Notes: a model not told the origin generated them from the letters alone. Shown: positions 34,579 to 44,037, numbered from the stretch's first letter. The stretch is 64,000 nucleotides of DNA from Pseudomonas sp. JAI120 (GCF_014207255.1 NZ_JACHCZ010000005.1:186001-250000), one strand, 5' to 3'. Numbers and translations: made by a program.

Positions 34579-35475
34579 ATGACACAGGCAACCGCTTTGC
34601 GCGTACAGGCCTTCACCACCGGTGACGTGGCCGCCCAATGCAGTGCGACACCCGGTTGGGTGCAGCAGTACCAGCAGATGTCCCCCGGGCATTTTGCCGG
34701 GCGCATCCGCTACCTCGACCTGCAAGGTGTCGAGGTCTACGAAGAGAGCATGAACACCCGCGTGGAGCAGCACTTCAACGCACCACCGGGCGCGTTGGCG
34801 TTCTGTTTCGATGGCAGCGACAACGCGCTGTACCTGCTCAATGGCGAAAGCCGCAACACCTGGATCACCCCGGAAAACTACCGCGAAGTGGCGGTAGTGT
34901 TCGGCCCGCAATTCGTGCAGCGCCACGGCCTGGATATGGAGACGCTGGAAGGCCTGTTCATGGCGCCGCTGACCTGTCAGCAAAACGCGCTGTTCAGCCG
35001 CTGGCTGAGTGGCACGCTGACGCGCTTGTCCACCTTGACCGACCCGATCAGCCGCGACGCCCTCACCCAGCAATTGCTCGACGACTGCCTGTTCATCCTC
35101 GACAACGCCTGCGTGTGCCTGGACCGCAGTTCATTGCAGCGGCGCAGCGAAGAGCGCCAGTTGATGGCACGCATAGGCGAGTGGGCGGCGGATGCGCCGG
35201 ACGAAACCGTCAATCTGTTGGAACTGGCTCGGATCGCCGGCGTGCCGCTGCGCCAGTTGCAGCAAGGGTTCAAGACCTACACCGGGATGAGCCCGGCGCA
35301 GTGGTTGCGCTTGCGCCGGTTGAATGGGGCACGGAGGGAGTTGCTGAGCAGTACCGGAACAACCGTGGCCGAGGTGGCGATGAACTGGTCGTTCTGGCAT
35401 TTGGGGCGGTTCTCTAACAGCTATCGAGCATTGTTCAAGGAACTACCCAGCGAAACTCTAAAGCACTCACTTTGA
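34579..35475 (+). CDS. AraC-family transcriptional regulator (EutR-like)
   Basis: A 298-residue regulator. The N-terminal part (YLDLQGVEVYEESMN, ALAFCFDG) resembles EutR-type sensors. The C-terminal AraC helix-turn-helix pair includes LLELARIAGVPLRQLQQGFK and TVAEVAMNWSFWHLGRFSNS. Divergent from puuA with a 138-base gap, so it likely activates the polyamine genes. Confidence 0.82.
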   Translation: MTQATALRVQAFTTGDVAAQCSATPGWVQQYQQMSPGHFAGRIRYLDLQGVEVYEESMNTRVEQHFNAPPGALAFCFDGSDNALYLLNGESRNTWITPENYREVAVVFGPQFVQRHGLDMETLEGLFMAPLTCQQNALFSRWLSGTLTRLSTLTDPISRDALTQQLLDDCLFILDNACVCLDRSSLQRRSEERQLMARIGEWAADAPDETVNLLELARIAGVPLRQLQQGFKTYTGMSPAQWLRLRRLNGARRELLSSTGTTVAEVAMNWSFWHLGRFSNSYRALFKELPSETLKHSL

Positions 35476-35489
35476 AATGCATCTGAAAA

Positions 35490-35516
35490 TGTGGGAGGGG
35501 CTTGTCCCCTCCCACA
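35490..35516. repeat. Intergenic palindrome
   Basis: TGTGGGAGGGG and CCCCTCCCACA form a near-perfect stem with a CTTGT loop. It lies 12 bases before the acoC stop, between convergent AraC and acoC genes, and can serve as a bidirectional terminator. Confidence 0.8.
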
Positions 35517-35528
35517 TTGGATTGCATT

Positions 35529-36632
35529 TCAAGGCTGGGATTTTAGGAAGGTTGAGATTAGCTGGTTAACCCGCTCCGCCGCTTCCAACTGCACCATATG
35601 CCCCTGCCCCGGCAATATCTCCACCTGGGCCTCCAACCCCTGGGCATGGCCGGCCGGGATGATTGCATCGTCACTGCCCCAGATCACCAGGCTCGGTTGC
35701 TGCCCCACTACGCTGCGCAAATCCAGGCGCTGGCGCCCACCCTCAAACAACTGGGTATTGAGCTGACGAAGCGCCTGGTCCACCCCTTCCAAGCGCTTGA
35801 ACTTGAGCATGTCCTCCAGCATCTGCCGCGTCACCAGCGTCGGGTCGCTGAACAGTTGCACCAGTTGCGGCTTGAGCGCGTTCCGGTTATTGGCCTCGGT
35901 GAACCCTTGCAGGTAATCGCCATTGATGTCCGCCCCCAGCCCGGCGCTGGCGATCAGGGTCAGCGAGGCAACGCGCGCCGGAGCCTGACGGGCGACCGTC
36001 AGGCTGACCAACCCGCCCATGGAGTGCCCGGCCAGGTGCACGCGGTCGAGCTTGAGGTGATCGAGCAAGGCCAGCACGGCCTGGCTCAGCTCCTCGGCGT
36101 CACCCGCTTGCAGATGCTTGCCCGACTCGCCATGCCCTGGCAGGTCCAGGGCGATCACCCGGCGCTCGGCGGCCAGGGCCGGTTGGTTGAACAGCCAGTT
36201 GTTCAAGTCGCCGCCAAAGCCATGCACCAGCACCAGCGGCGTACCGCCCTCACCCAGGTCGAGATAGCGCAACAAGCGCCCGCCCACCTCGATCTTCTGC
36301 GCACTCGGCCCGGTTGCTTCGGCTTCGGCGCTGCTTGAGACGAACCCGGCGTTGAAGCTTTCGATCACCGCATCGATCTCGGCCTCACTGGCCTCACCTT
36401 CCACCACGACCCCCAGCAGCGCGCCCACCGGCAAGGTCTCGTCGCTCAGCGCCAGCACGCGGCGCAACACACCGCTGAACGGCGCCTCGACACTGCTGGA
36501 GATCTTGTCGGTCTCGACGTCCAGCACTTCTTCGCCCTTTTCCACCCGGTCGCCGGGCTGCTTGAGCCAGACATCGATGCGACCTTCGGTCATCGACAGC
36601 CCCCACTTGGGCATGGTCAAGGTATGGATCAT
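35529..36632 (-). CDS. acoC: Acetoin dehydrogenase complex E2-type component
   Basis: A 367-residue protein. Residues 1-75 are a lipoyl domain with the lipoylated Lys in VETDKISSSVEAPFSG. The rest is an alpha/beta-hydrolase fold (VLVHGFGGDLNNW, nucleophile GHSMGG, GQGHMVQLE) instead of the usual E2 acyltransferase core. This architecture is the known AcoC type of pseudomonads. It overlaps acoB in an ATGA, so the two are coupled. Confidence 0.9.
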   Translation of the reverse strand: MIHTLTMPKWGLSMTEGRIDVWLKQPGDRVEKGEEVLDVETDKISSSVEAPFSGVLRRVLALSDETLPVGALLGVVVEGEASEAEIDAVIESFNAGFVSSSAEAEATGPSAQKIEVGGRLLRYLDLGEGGTPLVLVHGFGGDLNNWLFNQPALAAERRVIALDLPGHGESGKHLQAGDAEELSQAVLALLDHLKLDRVHLAGHSMGGLVSLTVARQAPARVASLTLIASAGLGADINGDYLQGFTEANNRNALKPQLVQLFSDPTLVTRQMLEDMLKFKRLEGVDQALRQLNTQLFEGGRQRLDLRSVVGQQPSLVIWGSDDAIIPAGHAQGLEAQVEILPGQGHMVQLEAAERVNQLISTFLKSQP

Positions 36633-37648
36633 GCGGCATTCCTCTTGTCGGCGATCTTCAGCACGGCGGCCTCGATCTTCGCGGCGTTGGGGATGTACAG
36701 GTCTTCCAGCGCATCGGAAAACGGCACCGGGGTGTGCGGCGCGGTGACCATCTCGATCGGCGCGCGCAGGAACGAGAAGCCCTGCTGGGCCACCAACGCA
36801 CTGATGTCGGTAGCGATGGAACAACGCGGGTTGGACTCGTCGATCACCACCAGGCGCCCGGTTTTCTCCACGCTCTCAAGGATGCTGTCTTCGTCCAGCG
36901 GGCTGGTGGTGCGCAGGTCCAGCACCTCACAGTCGATGCCCTGGCGCGCCAGGTTAGCGGCGGCTTCCAGGGCGACATGCACCATGCGCCCGTAGGTCAC
37001 CAGGGTCACGTCGCGGCCTTCGCGCACAAAGTTGGCTTCGCCGAACGGCACGGTGTACAGCTCTTCCGGCACCTCACCCTGCAGGCTGTAGAGCATCTTG
37101 TGTTCGAGGAAGATCACCGGGTCGTTGTCGCGGATCGCCTGGATCAACATGCCCTTGGCGTCATACGGCGTGGCCGGGCACACCACCTTGAGGCCGGGAA
37201 TGTGCGTCCACATCGACGTCAGCATCTGCGAATGCTGGGCGGCGGCGCGCAGGCCGGCGCCATACATGGCGCGCACCACCAGCGGCGTGGTGGTCTTGCC
37301 GCCGAACATGTAGCGAAACTTGGCGGCCTGGTTGAGCAACTGGTCGAGGCAGCAGCCGATAAAGTCGACGAACATCAATTCGCACACCGGACGCATGCCG
37401 CGGGTGGCGGCGCCGACGGCCATGCCGACGTAGCCGACTTCAGACAACGGCGCATCGAGTACCCGGTCTGGAAACTCCGGGTACAGGCCCTTGGTCACGC
37501 CGAGCACACCGCCCCAGGCGTCCTGCTCGCCGGGGGAGCCGGTGCCGCCGGAGACGTCCTGGCCAATGATGAACACACTCTGGTCCCGGCGCATTTCCTG
37601 GGCCAGGGCTTCGTTGATTGCCTGCTGATAGCTGATTTTGCGAGCCAT
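36629..37648 (-). CDS. acoB: Acetoin dehydrogenase E1 beta subunit
   Basis: A 339-residue transketolase-like subunit with the E1-beta markers VFIIGQDVSGGTGSPG, APLSEVGYVGMAVGAA, AQHSQ and EVLDLRTTSPLD. It pairs with AcoA to decarboxylate acetoin with thiamine diphosphate. A 26-base gap separates it from acoA. Confidence 0.93.
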   Translation of the reverse strand: MARKISYQQAINEALAQEMRRDQSVFIIGQDVSGGTGSPGEQDAWGGVLGVTKGLYPEFPDRVLDAPLSEVGYVGMAVGAATRGMRPVCELMFVDFIGCCLDQLLNQAAKFRYMFGGKTTTPLVVRAMYGAGLRAAAQHSQMLTSMWTHIPGLKVVCPATPYDAKGMLIQAIRDNDPVIFLEHKMLYSLQGEVPEELYTVPFGEANFVREGRDVTLVTYGRMVHVALEAAANLARQGIDCEVLDLRTTSPLDEDSILESVEKTGRLVVIDESNPRCSIATDISALVAQQGFSFLRAPIEMVTAPHTPVPFSDALEDLYIPNAAKIEAAVLKIADKRNAA

Positions 37649-37674
37649 GAGATTCTCTCCGAGTCTTGTTGTTA

Positions 37675-38652
37675 TTAGCGGTAGGCGACGTAGACATCGC
37701 TGAGCAGGTCGGCGGCCTGGGGCTTGGGATCGGACTTGGCCAGGCGCACGGCGTCGTCGATCAACTGCGCGACCTCGCCGTCGATACGTTCGAACTGAGC
37801 CGCGTCAAGCCAGCCTTCGGCACTGCAGCGCTGGCGGAACAGTGCGAGGCAGTCGTGGGATTCGCGCAGGTTCTTCACTTCATCCGGGCCACGATAGGTT
37901 TGTGCATCGCCTTCAAAGTGGCCGTAGAAGCGACTCAGCTTGACCTCCACCAAGGTCGGCCCCTCGCCTTTGCGCGCACGCTCCACGGCCACGCCCAGCG
38001 CCGCGTGCACGGCGAAGAAGTCATTGCCATCGACAATCACCCCCGGCATGCCAAAGCCCACCGCCCGTTCGGCAATGTCCTTGCACGCCACCGACCAGCC
38101 GGAACCGGTGGCCTCGGCATAGCCGTTGTTCTCGGCGACGAACAGGCACGGCAGTTTCATGATCGACGCCAGGTTCATCGCCTCGAACACCGCGCCCTCG
38201 TTGGAACCGCCGTCGCCGAAGAACGCCACGGCCACACCCTGGCTGCCCTTGAGCTTGGAGGCCAGGGCAGCGCCTGCCGCCAACGGCGCACCGGCACCGA
38301 CAATGCCGTTGGCGCCGAGCATGCCCTTCTCCTGGTCGGCGATGTGCATGGAGCCCCCCTTGCCGCCGCACACGCCGGTTTTCTTGCCGTAGATCTCGGC
38401 CATCATGCCGAACACATCCACGCCCTTGGCGATGCAATGGCCGTGGCCACGGTGGTTGGAGGCGATGCAATCTTCATCGTTGAGGTGCGCCATGACCCCC
38501 GCGGCGCTGGCTTCCTGGCCGGCATACAGGTGCACGAAACCGGGGATCTCACCGGTGGCGAATTCCACATGCAGGCGCTCTTCGAAATCCCGGATGGTGC
38601 GCATCACGGTGTAGGCATGCAGCAATTGATCGGTGGACAGGTGAGTGGACAT
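37675..38652 (-). CDS. acoA: Acetoin dehydrogenase E1 alpha subunit
   Basis: A 325-residue ThDP-binding subunit. Motifs are NHRGHGHCIAKG, GGKGGSMH and the Mg/ThDP motif FGDGGSNEGAVFEA with VAENNGYA. The ATG at 38652 follows GGAGAAC. Its promoter region contains a sigma-54-like -24/-12 element and AcoR-like palindromes. First gene of acoABC. Confidence 0.93.
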   Translation of the reverse strand: MSTHLSTDQLLHAYTVMRTIRDFEERLHVEFATGEIPGFVHLYAGQEASAAGVMAHLNDEDCIASNHRGHGHCIAKGVDVFGMMAEIYGKKTGVCGGKGGSMHIADQEKGMLGANGIVGAGAPLAAGAALASKLKGSQGVAVAFFGDGGSNEGAVFEAMNLASIMKLPCLFVAENNGYAEATGSGWSVACKDIAERAVGFGMPGVIVDGNDFFAVHAALGVAVERARKGEGPTLVEVKLSRFYGHFEGDAQTYRGPDEVKNLRESHDCLALFRQRCSAEGWLDAAQFERIDGEVAQLIDDAVRLAKSDPKPQAADLLSDVYVAYR

Positions 38653-38714
38653 CTTGTTGTTCTCCAGGTTGTCTCGACACACAAAAGGCTGGCTGCGGCC
38701 AGCTGTAAGCGGTT

Positions 38715-38732
38715 CAGCACAGGCTGTGCCAA
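38715..38732 (-). promoter_or_regulatory. Sigma-54 (-24/-12) promoter of acoABC
   Basis: Read on the minus strand, TTGGCACAGCCTGTGCT has GG and GC exactly ten bases apart, close to the consensus TGGCAC-N5-TTGC. It lies about 60 bases before the acoA ATG and downstream of the AcoR-like palindromes, as expected for an enhancer-dependent promoter. Confidence 0.7.
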
Positions 38733-38837
38733 GGCGTACAAAAACCTGGCAAAGCCTTGACCCAGAGCAGTTCCGCACGGTTGTGCCGCTGCGCGATGCC
38801 AGCGCAGAATGAGACCCGGCATTGCAACGTGCAGGCA

Positions 38838-38869
38838 GCGTCTCAGGCGAATTGAGACGCTGCGTCTCA
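38838..38869. promoter_or_regulatory. Putative AcoR binding sites
   Basis: TGAGACGCTGCGTCTCA (38853-38869) is a perfect palindrome. An extra GCGTCTCA half-site lies at 38838-38845. They are about 105-135 bases upstream of the sigma-54 promoter and in front of acoR itself. A matching palindrome occurs at 41758 beside the butanediol dehydrogenase. Confidence 0.65.
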
Positions 38870-38961
38870 GCCTCGGCAGTTGGTCAGGCCAGCCTTGTCC
38901 GTCGACGCCCATAAGCGCTTAATGGCGGGCATAACAACAAAGATCGAGAACCGGAGGCCTT

Positions 38962-40821
38962 ATGTTCGCCGCGAACTCCAGGGAACACGTCGACTGTGTC
39001 AGTCGCGTGGTCCGCAATGCCGATCGCCTGCCCCAGGCGCCGGTGCCGTCGCTGATTTTCGATTCATGGCGGCGCTCCATGGAGCAACACCACCTCGACC
39101 CCGGCTCGCTGCAGGGGCCCCGCATCCTCACCGAACCCTTGCTCAAAGAATGCCGCGAGCGCGCGGAACTGTTCATGCGCATCGCCAGCGAAGAAGTCGG
39201 GCAACTGCACCATCGGGTGCGCCACGCCGACTACTGCGTGATGCTGACCGACGCCCAGGGCCAGACCATCGACCACCGCGTCGACACTGCCATCCGCAGC
39301 GACTGCCGCAAAGCCGGCCTGTACCTCGGCACCTGCTGGTCGGAAGCCGAGGAAGGCACATGCGGCGTGGCCACGGTGCTGACCAGCAAGGCCGCAGTGA
39401 CCGTGCACAAGCGCGACCACTTCCGTGCCGCCTTTATCAGCCTGACCTGCTCCGCCGCGCCGATCTTCGACCCCCAGGGCAACCTGCTGGGCGTGATGGA
39501 CGCCTCGGCGCTCAAATCCCCGGATGACCGACGCAGCCAGCATTTGGTGCGGCAGATGGTGGCGCAGAGTGCCCAAGCCATCGAGAACGCCTTCTTCATG
39601 CACAGCGCCCGCGAGCACTGGGTGCTCCAGGCCCACAGCACACCGGGCTATGTGGACAGCCAGCCCGACCTGCTGCTGGCCTGGGACCAGGATGGACGCC
39701 TGCAGGCGCTGAACAGCAAGGCGCGCCAGGCACTGCGCCGGCGTTTCGGCCAGGTGCCGGAGCATATCGGCGAAGTGTTCGACCTGGATGCGTTGCGCTC
39801 GGCCACCGATCAATCAACCCAACACCTGCAATGGCTGGGCGAGCCTGGCGTCTTGCACGTGCGGGTCAACACCCCGCGACGCAAACCGGCACGGCCCGTT
39901 GCGCACACTCAGGTCGACCCACGGGTGGAAGAACACCTGCGCCTGGCCGTGCGCGTCAAGGACCGCAACCTGCCGGTACTGGTGCAGGGTGAAACCGGTG
40001 CAGGCAAGGAAGTTTTCGCCCGCCAACTGCACGAACGCAGCGCCCGGCGAACAGGGCCCTTTGTCGCGGTGAACTGCGCGGCGATCCCCGAGAACCTGAT
40101 TGAAAGCGAGCTGTTCGGCTACGTGGCCGGGGCCTTTACCGGTGCGTCCAGCAAAGGCATGCCGGGGCTGTTGGTGCAGGCCGATGGCGGCACGTTGTTC
40201 CTCGATGAAATCGGCGATATGCCGCTGGCCTTACAGACGCGCCTATTGCGGGTGATGGCCGAGGGTGAAGTCGCGCCCCTGGGCGGGGCCAAAACCCGCA
40301 CGGTGGACATCCAGGTGATCTGCGCCAGCCACCGCGACCTGGCCGTGCTGGTCAACGAAGGACGCTTTCGCGAAGACCTGTACTTCCGCCTCGGCTGCGC
40401 CCGCTTCTGCCTGCCACCGCTGCGCGAGCGCAGTGACAAACTGGCATTGATCAACCGGCTGGTGGAGCAGCAAGCGCGCGGCAGCGGCGTCTCGGTGGGC
40501 ATCGGCCAGGCCGCGCTGGAACGACTGCTGGGCTACGCCTGGCCGGGCAATGTGCGCCAACTGCACCATGCGCTGGCGTATGCCTGTGCGGTGTGTGAAG
40601 GCGGGACCATCCAGTTGGCGGACTTGCCGGTGGAAGTGCGCGGCGAACAGGTCGAGGCGCTGACCGAGCACAGCGTCAGCCCGGAACGCCAAGTGGTACT
40701 GGACGCGTTGATCCGGCATCGCTGGAAGCCGTTGCCGACGGCGCAGGCGTTGGGCATTTCCCGAGCCACCCTGTACCGCCGAGTCAACCAGTTGGGCATC
40801 GACATGCCCGGCAAGCACTGA
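38962..40821 (+). CDS. acoR: Acetoin catabolism activator, sigma-54 enhancer-binding protein
   Basis: A 619-residue activator. The N-terminal GAF-like sensing region (GTCWSEAEEGTCGVATVL) is followed by an AAA+ domain with Walker A GETGAGKE near residue 342, the sigma-54 contact GAFTGA near 390 and Walker B GGTLFLDEIGDM. The C-terminal Fis-type helix (PTAQALGISRATLYRRVNQL) binds DNA. The ATG at 38962 follows GGAGG. Divergent from acoABC, which it presumably activates in response to acetoin. Confidence 0.93.
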   Translation: MFAANSREHVDCVSRVVRNADRLPQAPVPSLIFDSWRRSMEQHHLDPGSLQGPRILTEPLLKECRERAELFMRIASEEVGQLHHRVRHADYCVMLTDAQGQTIDHRVDTAIRSDCRKAGLYLGTCWSEAEEGTCGVATVLTSKAAVTVHKRDHFRAAFISLTCSAAPIFDPQGNLLGVMDASALKSPDDRRSQHLVRQMVAQSAQAIENAFFMHSAREHWVLQAHSTPGYVDSQPDLLLAWDQDGRLQALNSKARQALRRRFGQVPEHIGEVFDLDALRSATDQSTQHLQWLGEPGVLHVRVNTPRRKPARPVAHTQVDPRVEEHLRLAVRVKDRNLPVLVQGETGAGKEVFARQLHERSARRTGPFVAVNCAAIPENLIESELFGYVAGAFTGASSKGMPGLLVQADGGTLFLDEIGDMPLALQTRLLRVMAEGEVAPLGGAKTRTVDIQVICASHRDLAVLVNEGRFREDLYFRLGCARFCLPPLRERSDKLALINRLVEQQARGSGVSVGIGQAALERLLGYAWPGNVRQLHHALAYACAVCEGGTIQLADLPVEVRGEQVEALTEHSVSPERQVVLDALIRHRWKPLPTAQALGISRATLYRRVNQLGIDMPGKH

Positions 40822-40838
40822 CACAACGGGGTCAACCA

Positions 40839-40867
40839 TGTGGGAGGGGGGCTTGCCCCCTCCCACA
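40839..40867. repeat. Intergenic palindrome
   Basis: TGTGGGAGGGGGG pairs with CCCCCTCCCACA around GCTTG. It lies between convergent acoR and the butanediol dehydrogenase gene. Confidence 0.8.
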
Positions 40868-40891
40868 TTTAACACCGCAGGCCTTGGAAGA

Positions 40892-41671
40892 TCAGCGATA
40901 AACCAGCCCGCCATCGATCAACGGCGCCTGCCCGGTCATGTAATCCGCATCCGGCCCGGCCAGGTAGGCCACCAACCCCGCCACATCCTCCGGCGTTTCC
41001 GCACGGCCCAAGGCAATCCCATCCACATACTTCTTGTAGGTCGCGCCCACTTCAGCCCCGGTAATCTCGGCCATACGCTTGTCGATCTCCACCCACATGT
41101 CGGTGCCCACCACCCCAGGGCAGTAGGCATTGACCGTGATCCCGGCGCTCGCCAGTTCCTTGGCCGCCGCCTGGGTCAAGGCCCGCACGGCAAACTTGGT
41201 GGCCGAGTACACACCCAGCAACGCAAAGCCTTCGTGGCCGGCGATGGAGCAGGCATTGATGATCTTGCCCTTCTGCTTGAGCGCCTTGAATTTCTTGCCG
41301 GCAGCCTGGATGCCCCACAATACGCCCTGCACATTGATGCCCAGGGTACGCTCGACCTGTTCCGGGCTGACGTCCAGCAGCGAATCGATCTGCGCGACCC
41401 CGGCGTTGTTGACGATGATGTCGAAGCCACCAAGGGTCTGGTGCGCATGCTCGACCGCCGCCACCACCTGATCGCGCTTGGACACGTCGGCGATAAACAC
41501 CGAGGCCTTGCGCCCCAACGCCACGACTTCGGCGGCCACGGCTTCGAGCTTGGCGCCATTGATGTCGACCAGGGCGATGTCGGCACCGTCCTGTGCCAGG
41601 CGAAGGGCGATGGCCCGGCCAATGCCCTGCCCGGCGCCGGTCACCAGCGCAACTTTTCCAGCGATACTCAT
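40892..41671 (-). CDS. budC: 2,3-Butanediol dehydrogenase / acetoin reductase (SDR)
   Basis: A 259-residue SDR with TGAGQGIGRAIA, NNAGVAQ, ACSIAGHEG and YSATKFAVRALTQ, and length and motifs of meso-2,3-butanediol dehydrogenases. The ATG at 41671 has CAGGAG before it. The AcoR-like palindrome 87 bases upstream supports a role in butanediol/acetoin use with acoABC. Some family members act on diacetyl; direction in vivo is inferred. Confidence 0.88.
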   Translation of the reverse strand: MSIAGKVALVTGAGQGIGRAIALRLAQDGADIALVDINGAKLEAVAAEVVALGRKASVFIADVSKRDQVVAAVEHAHQTLGGFDIIVNNAGVAQIDSLLDVSPEQVERTLGINVQGVLWGIQAAGKKFKALKQKGKIINACSIAGHEGFALLGVYSATKFAVRALTQAAAKELASAGITVNAYCPGVVGTDMWVEIDKRMAEITGAEVGATYKKYVDGIALGRAETPEDVAGLVAYLAGPDADYMTGQAPLIDGGLVYR

Positions 41672-41757
41672 GACAATCTCCTGCAACGATGAGAGAGCGT
41701 TGTCTATCGCAGGTGCGCGCACGGGCTGTCGAGGCGCAAAGGGTTTGGCGTTGGCGT

Positions 41758-41774
41758 TGAGACGCACTGTCTCA
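41758..41774. promoter_or_regulatory. Putative AcoR site between budC and a TonB receptor gene
   Basis: TGAGACGCACTGTCTCA matches the 17-bp site before acoA in both six-base arms and spacing. I could not find a convincing -24/-12 promoter between it and budC. Confidence 0.6.
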
Positions 41775-41863
41775 GCGCACGCGCCGGTACCGAACGCTTG
41801 TAAAACCTGGCCGTTATGCCTAGTTTATGCGCCCCCCGCCCTGCGCTTTAAGGCCCTGCCCCC

Positions 41864-44026
41864 ATGGTTTTGCGTTTTCGTCCCGTCGTCAGTACACGTT
41901 TCGCTCTCGGCCTGCTGCTCAGCGGCGGTATCGGCAATAGTTGGGCGGCGCAGATCGAACTGCCGGCGGTGCAGGTCCAGGGCGAGGACGCGTCCGGCTA
42001 TCGCGCAGACACCGCCTCGGTCGGCGGCTTCAATGAGGCGCCGCTGCTGGACACCCCGGCCTCGATCACGGTGATCAATGCCGCGTTGATCAAGGACCAG
42101 CAAGCACGCCTGCTCAGTGAAGTGCTGCGCAACGATGCCTCGGTGGGCGACAGCTACGCCCCCATCGGCTACTACGAAAATTTCGTGGTGCGCGGTTTCT
42201 CGCTGAATGCGGCGAGCAGCTACAAGATCAACGGGCGCACCATCACCGGCGAGCAGAACGTTGCCCTGGAAAACAAGCAGCAGGTAGAAGTGCTCAAGGG
42301 CCTGGCCGGTTTGCAGAGCGGGATTTCCGAACCCAGCGGCGTGATCAACTACGTGACCAAGCGCCCGGAGGATGTGCGCTCGGTGACGGTGTCCACCGAT
42401 GACCGTGGCAGTGGCTATATCGCCACCGACGTCGGCGGCTGGTTTGGCAGCGAGCAGCAATTCGGCCTGCGCGCCAACATCGCCCATGAAGACCTCAATT
42501 CCTATGTGGAGCACGCCAACGGCCAGCGCGATTTCGTATCCCTGGCCTTCGACTGGAACATCAGCCCCGACGCCGTGCTGCAACTCGACGCGGAATACCA
42601 GAACAAGCAACAACGCTCGGTGCCGGGCTACCAGTTGCTGGGCGGCAACGAGGTGCCCCACGATGCCTCGCCGAAAAAACTGCTGGGCCACCAGAGCGGT
42701 TCCAGGCAGGTCGGCATCGACGCGTTGAACCTCAACGGCACGTTCGAGTACAGCTTCAGCGACCAATGGAAAGGCAGCGTCAGCGCCGCGCGCAGCAAGG
42801 TGGTGATTGATGACTACAGTTCGTTTGCCTGGGGCTGCTATGGCTCGACCAGTTGCACCTCCAGCGTGCCGAACTACTTCAGCCCCGAAGGCAACTACGA
42901 CGTCTACGACTACCGCAGCCCCGACGATACCCGCCGTGACGATGAAGTCCAGGCGGCGATGACCGGCCTGTTCGACACCGCAGGCATCGGCCATGAACTG
43001 ACCTTCGGCACCAGCGCGTTTCGCCGGGTGATCGACAAGCGCAAGTCCGTCAACGAGTACATCGGCACGACCAATATCGACGATGATGCACCGACGTTCA
43101 CGCCCACCGACAAGCCTTTGAACGACAGCCATCGCACCCTCGACAGCCGCCAGTACGGCCTGTTCGTCACCGACCGCATCCGCTTCAACGAGCAATGGCA
43201 AACCATCCTCGGCGGCCGCGAAGTGCGCCTGGATGAAAAAGCCTTCGACGGCGTGACGGGCGACCAAGCCCGCCATACCCAGCAATACGTGTTTCTGCCC
43301 CAGGCGGCATTGATCTACAAACCCATAGAAAATATCTCGCTGTACACCAGTTACAGCAAAGGCCTGTCCCTGGGCGGCACTGCGCCGTGGTTTGCCAACA
43401 ACGCCGATGAAACCCTGGCCCCGACCACCTCGCGGCAAATCGAAGCCGGGGTGAAATACGACTGGCGCCGCATCAGCTTCGCCGCCGCCGTGTTCCAGAC
43501 GCGCCAAGCCTACCAGTACGCCAAGCCGGAGGGCGCCGGTACCTTTACCTATGTGCAACAGGGCGAGCAGAAGAACACCGGCGTGGAACTGTCGGCCAAC
43601 GGCTGGGCCACCGAGCGCCTGCAGATTTCCACCAGCGTGGCGGCGATTCGTGCCCGGGTGAACGGCAGCGGCACGCCGGAATACGAAGAGCACCAGGCGA
43701 TCAACGTGCCCAAGCTGCGCGCCAGTGTGTACGCCGATTATGCCTTGCCGTGGGTCAATGGCCTGGCGGTGCTCGGCGGCGTGCAATACAGCGCCAAGAA
43801 GTACGCCAACCGCAACGGCAATGTGGAGGTGGGGGATTATGCGGTGGTCAACGTCGGCAGCCGCTACACCACCAAGGTCGACGGCTACGAGACGGTGCTG
43901 CGCCTGAGCGTCGACAACCTGTTCGACAAGCGCTACTGGCGCGACGCGGGCGAGTACATGGGCGATGACTATCTGTTCATGGGCGCACCACTGACGGCGC
44001 GCCTGAGTGCTTCGGTAAACTTCTGA
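41864..44026 (+). CDS. TonB-dependent siderophore receptor
   Basis: A 720-residue outer-membrane receptor. It has a signal peptide (cut near SWAA), plug domain (LLDTPASITVINAALIKDQQ to GLQSGISEPSGVINYVTKRP), 22-strand barrel and terminal Phe (SASVNF). The N-terminus lacks the STN signalling domain, so no sigma-factor pathway is expected. A cysteine pair (WGCYGSTSCTS) lies in an extracellular loop. It resembles hydroxamate-type receptors in general layout; the ligand is not determinable. No clear Fur box was seen upstream. Confidence 0.88.
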   Translation: MVLRFRPVVSTRFALGLLLSGGIGNSWAAQIELPAVQVQGEDASGYRADTASVGGFNEAPLLDTPASITVINAALIKDQQARLLSEVLRNDASVGDSYAPIGYYENFVVRGFSLNAASSYKINGRTITGEQNVALENKQQVEVLKGLAGLQSGISEPSGVINYVTKRPEDVRSVTVSTDDRGSGYIATDVGGWFGSEQQFGLRANIAHEDLNSYVEHANGQRDFVSLAFDWNISPDAVLQLDAEYQNKQQRSVPGYQLLGGNEVPHDASPKKLLGHQSGSRQVGIDALNLNGTFEYSFSDQWKGSVSAARSKVVIDDYSSFAWGCYGSTSCTSSVPNYFSPEGNYDVYDYRSPDDTRRDDEVQAAMTGLFDTAGIGHELTFGTSAFRRVIDKRKSVNEYIGTTNIDDDAPTFTPTDKPLNDSHRTLDSRQYGLFVTDRIRFNEQWQTILGGREVRLDEKAFDGVTGDQARHTQQYVFLPQAALIYKPIENISLYTSYSKGLSLGGTAPWFANNADETLAPTTSRQIEAGVKYDWRRISFAAAVFQTRQAYQYAKPEGAGTFTYVQQGEQKNTGVELSANGWATERLQISTSVAAIRARVNGSGTPEYEEHQAINVPKLRASVYADYALPWVNGLAVLGGVQYSAKKYANRNGNVEVGDYAVVNVGSRYTTKVDGYETVLRLSVDNLFDKRYWRDAGEYMGDDYLFMGAPLTARLSASVNF

Positions 44027-44037
44027 CACTTACCCCT

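Noticed and set aside
41671..41757. A sigma-54 promoter for budC
   Set aside because: I searched for GG-N10-GC between the AcoR-like palindrome and the budC start and found none with a TGGCAC-like left half.
41825..44029. A 734-codon minus-strand open frame
   Set aside because: Antisense shadow of the intact TonB receptor at 41864-44026.
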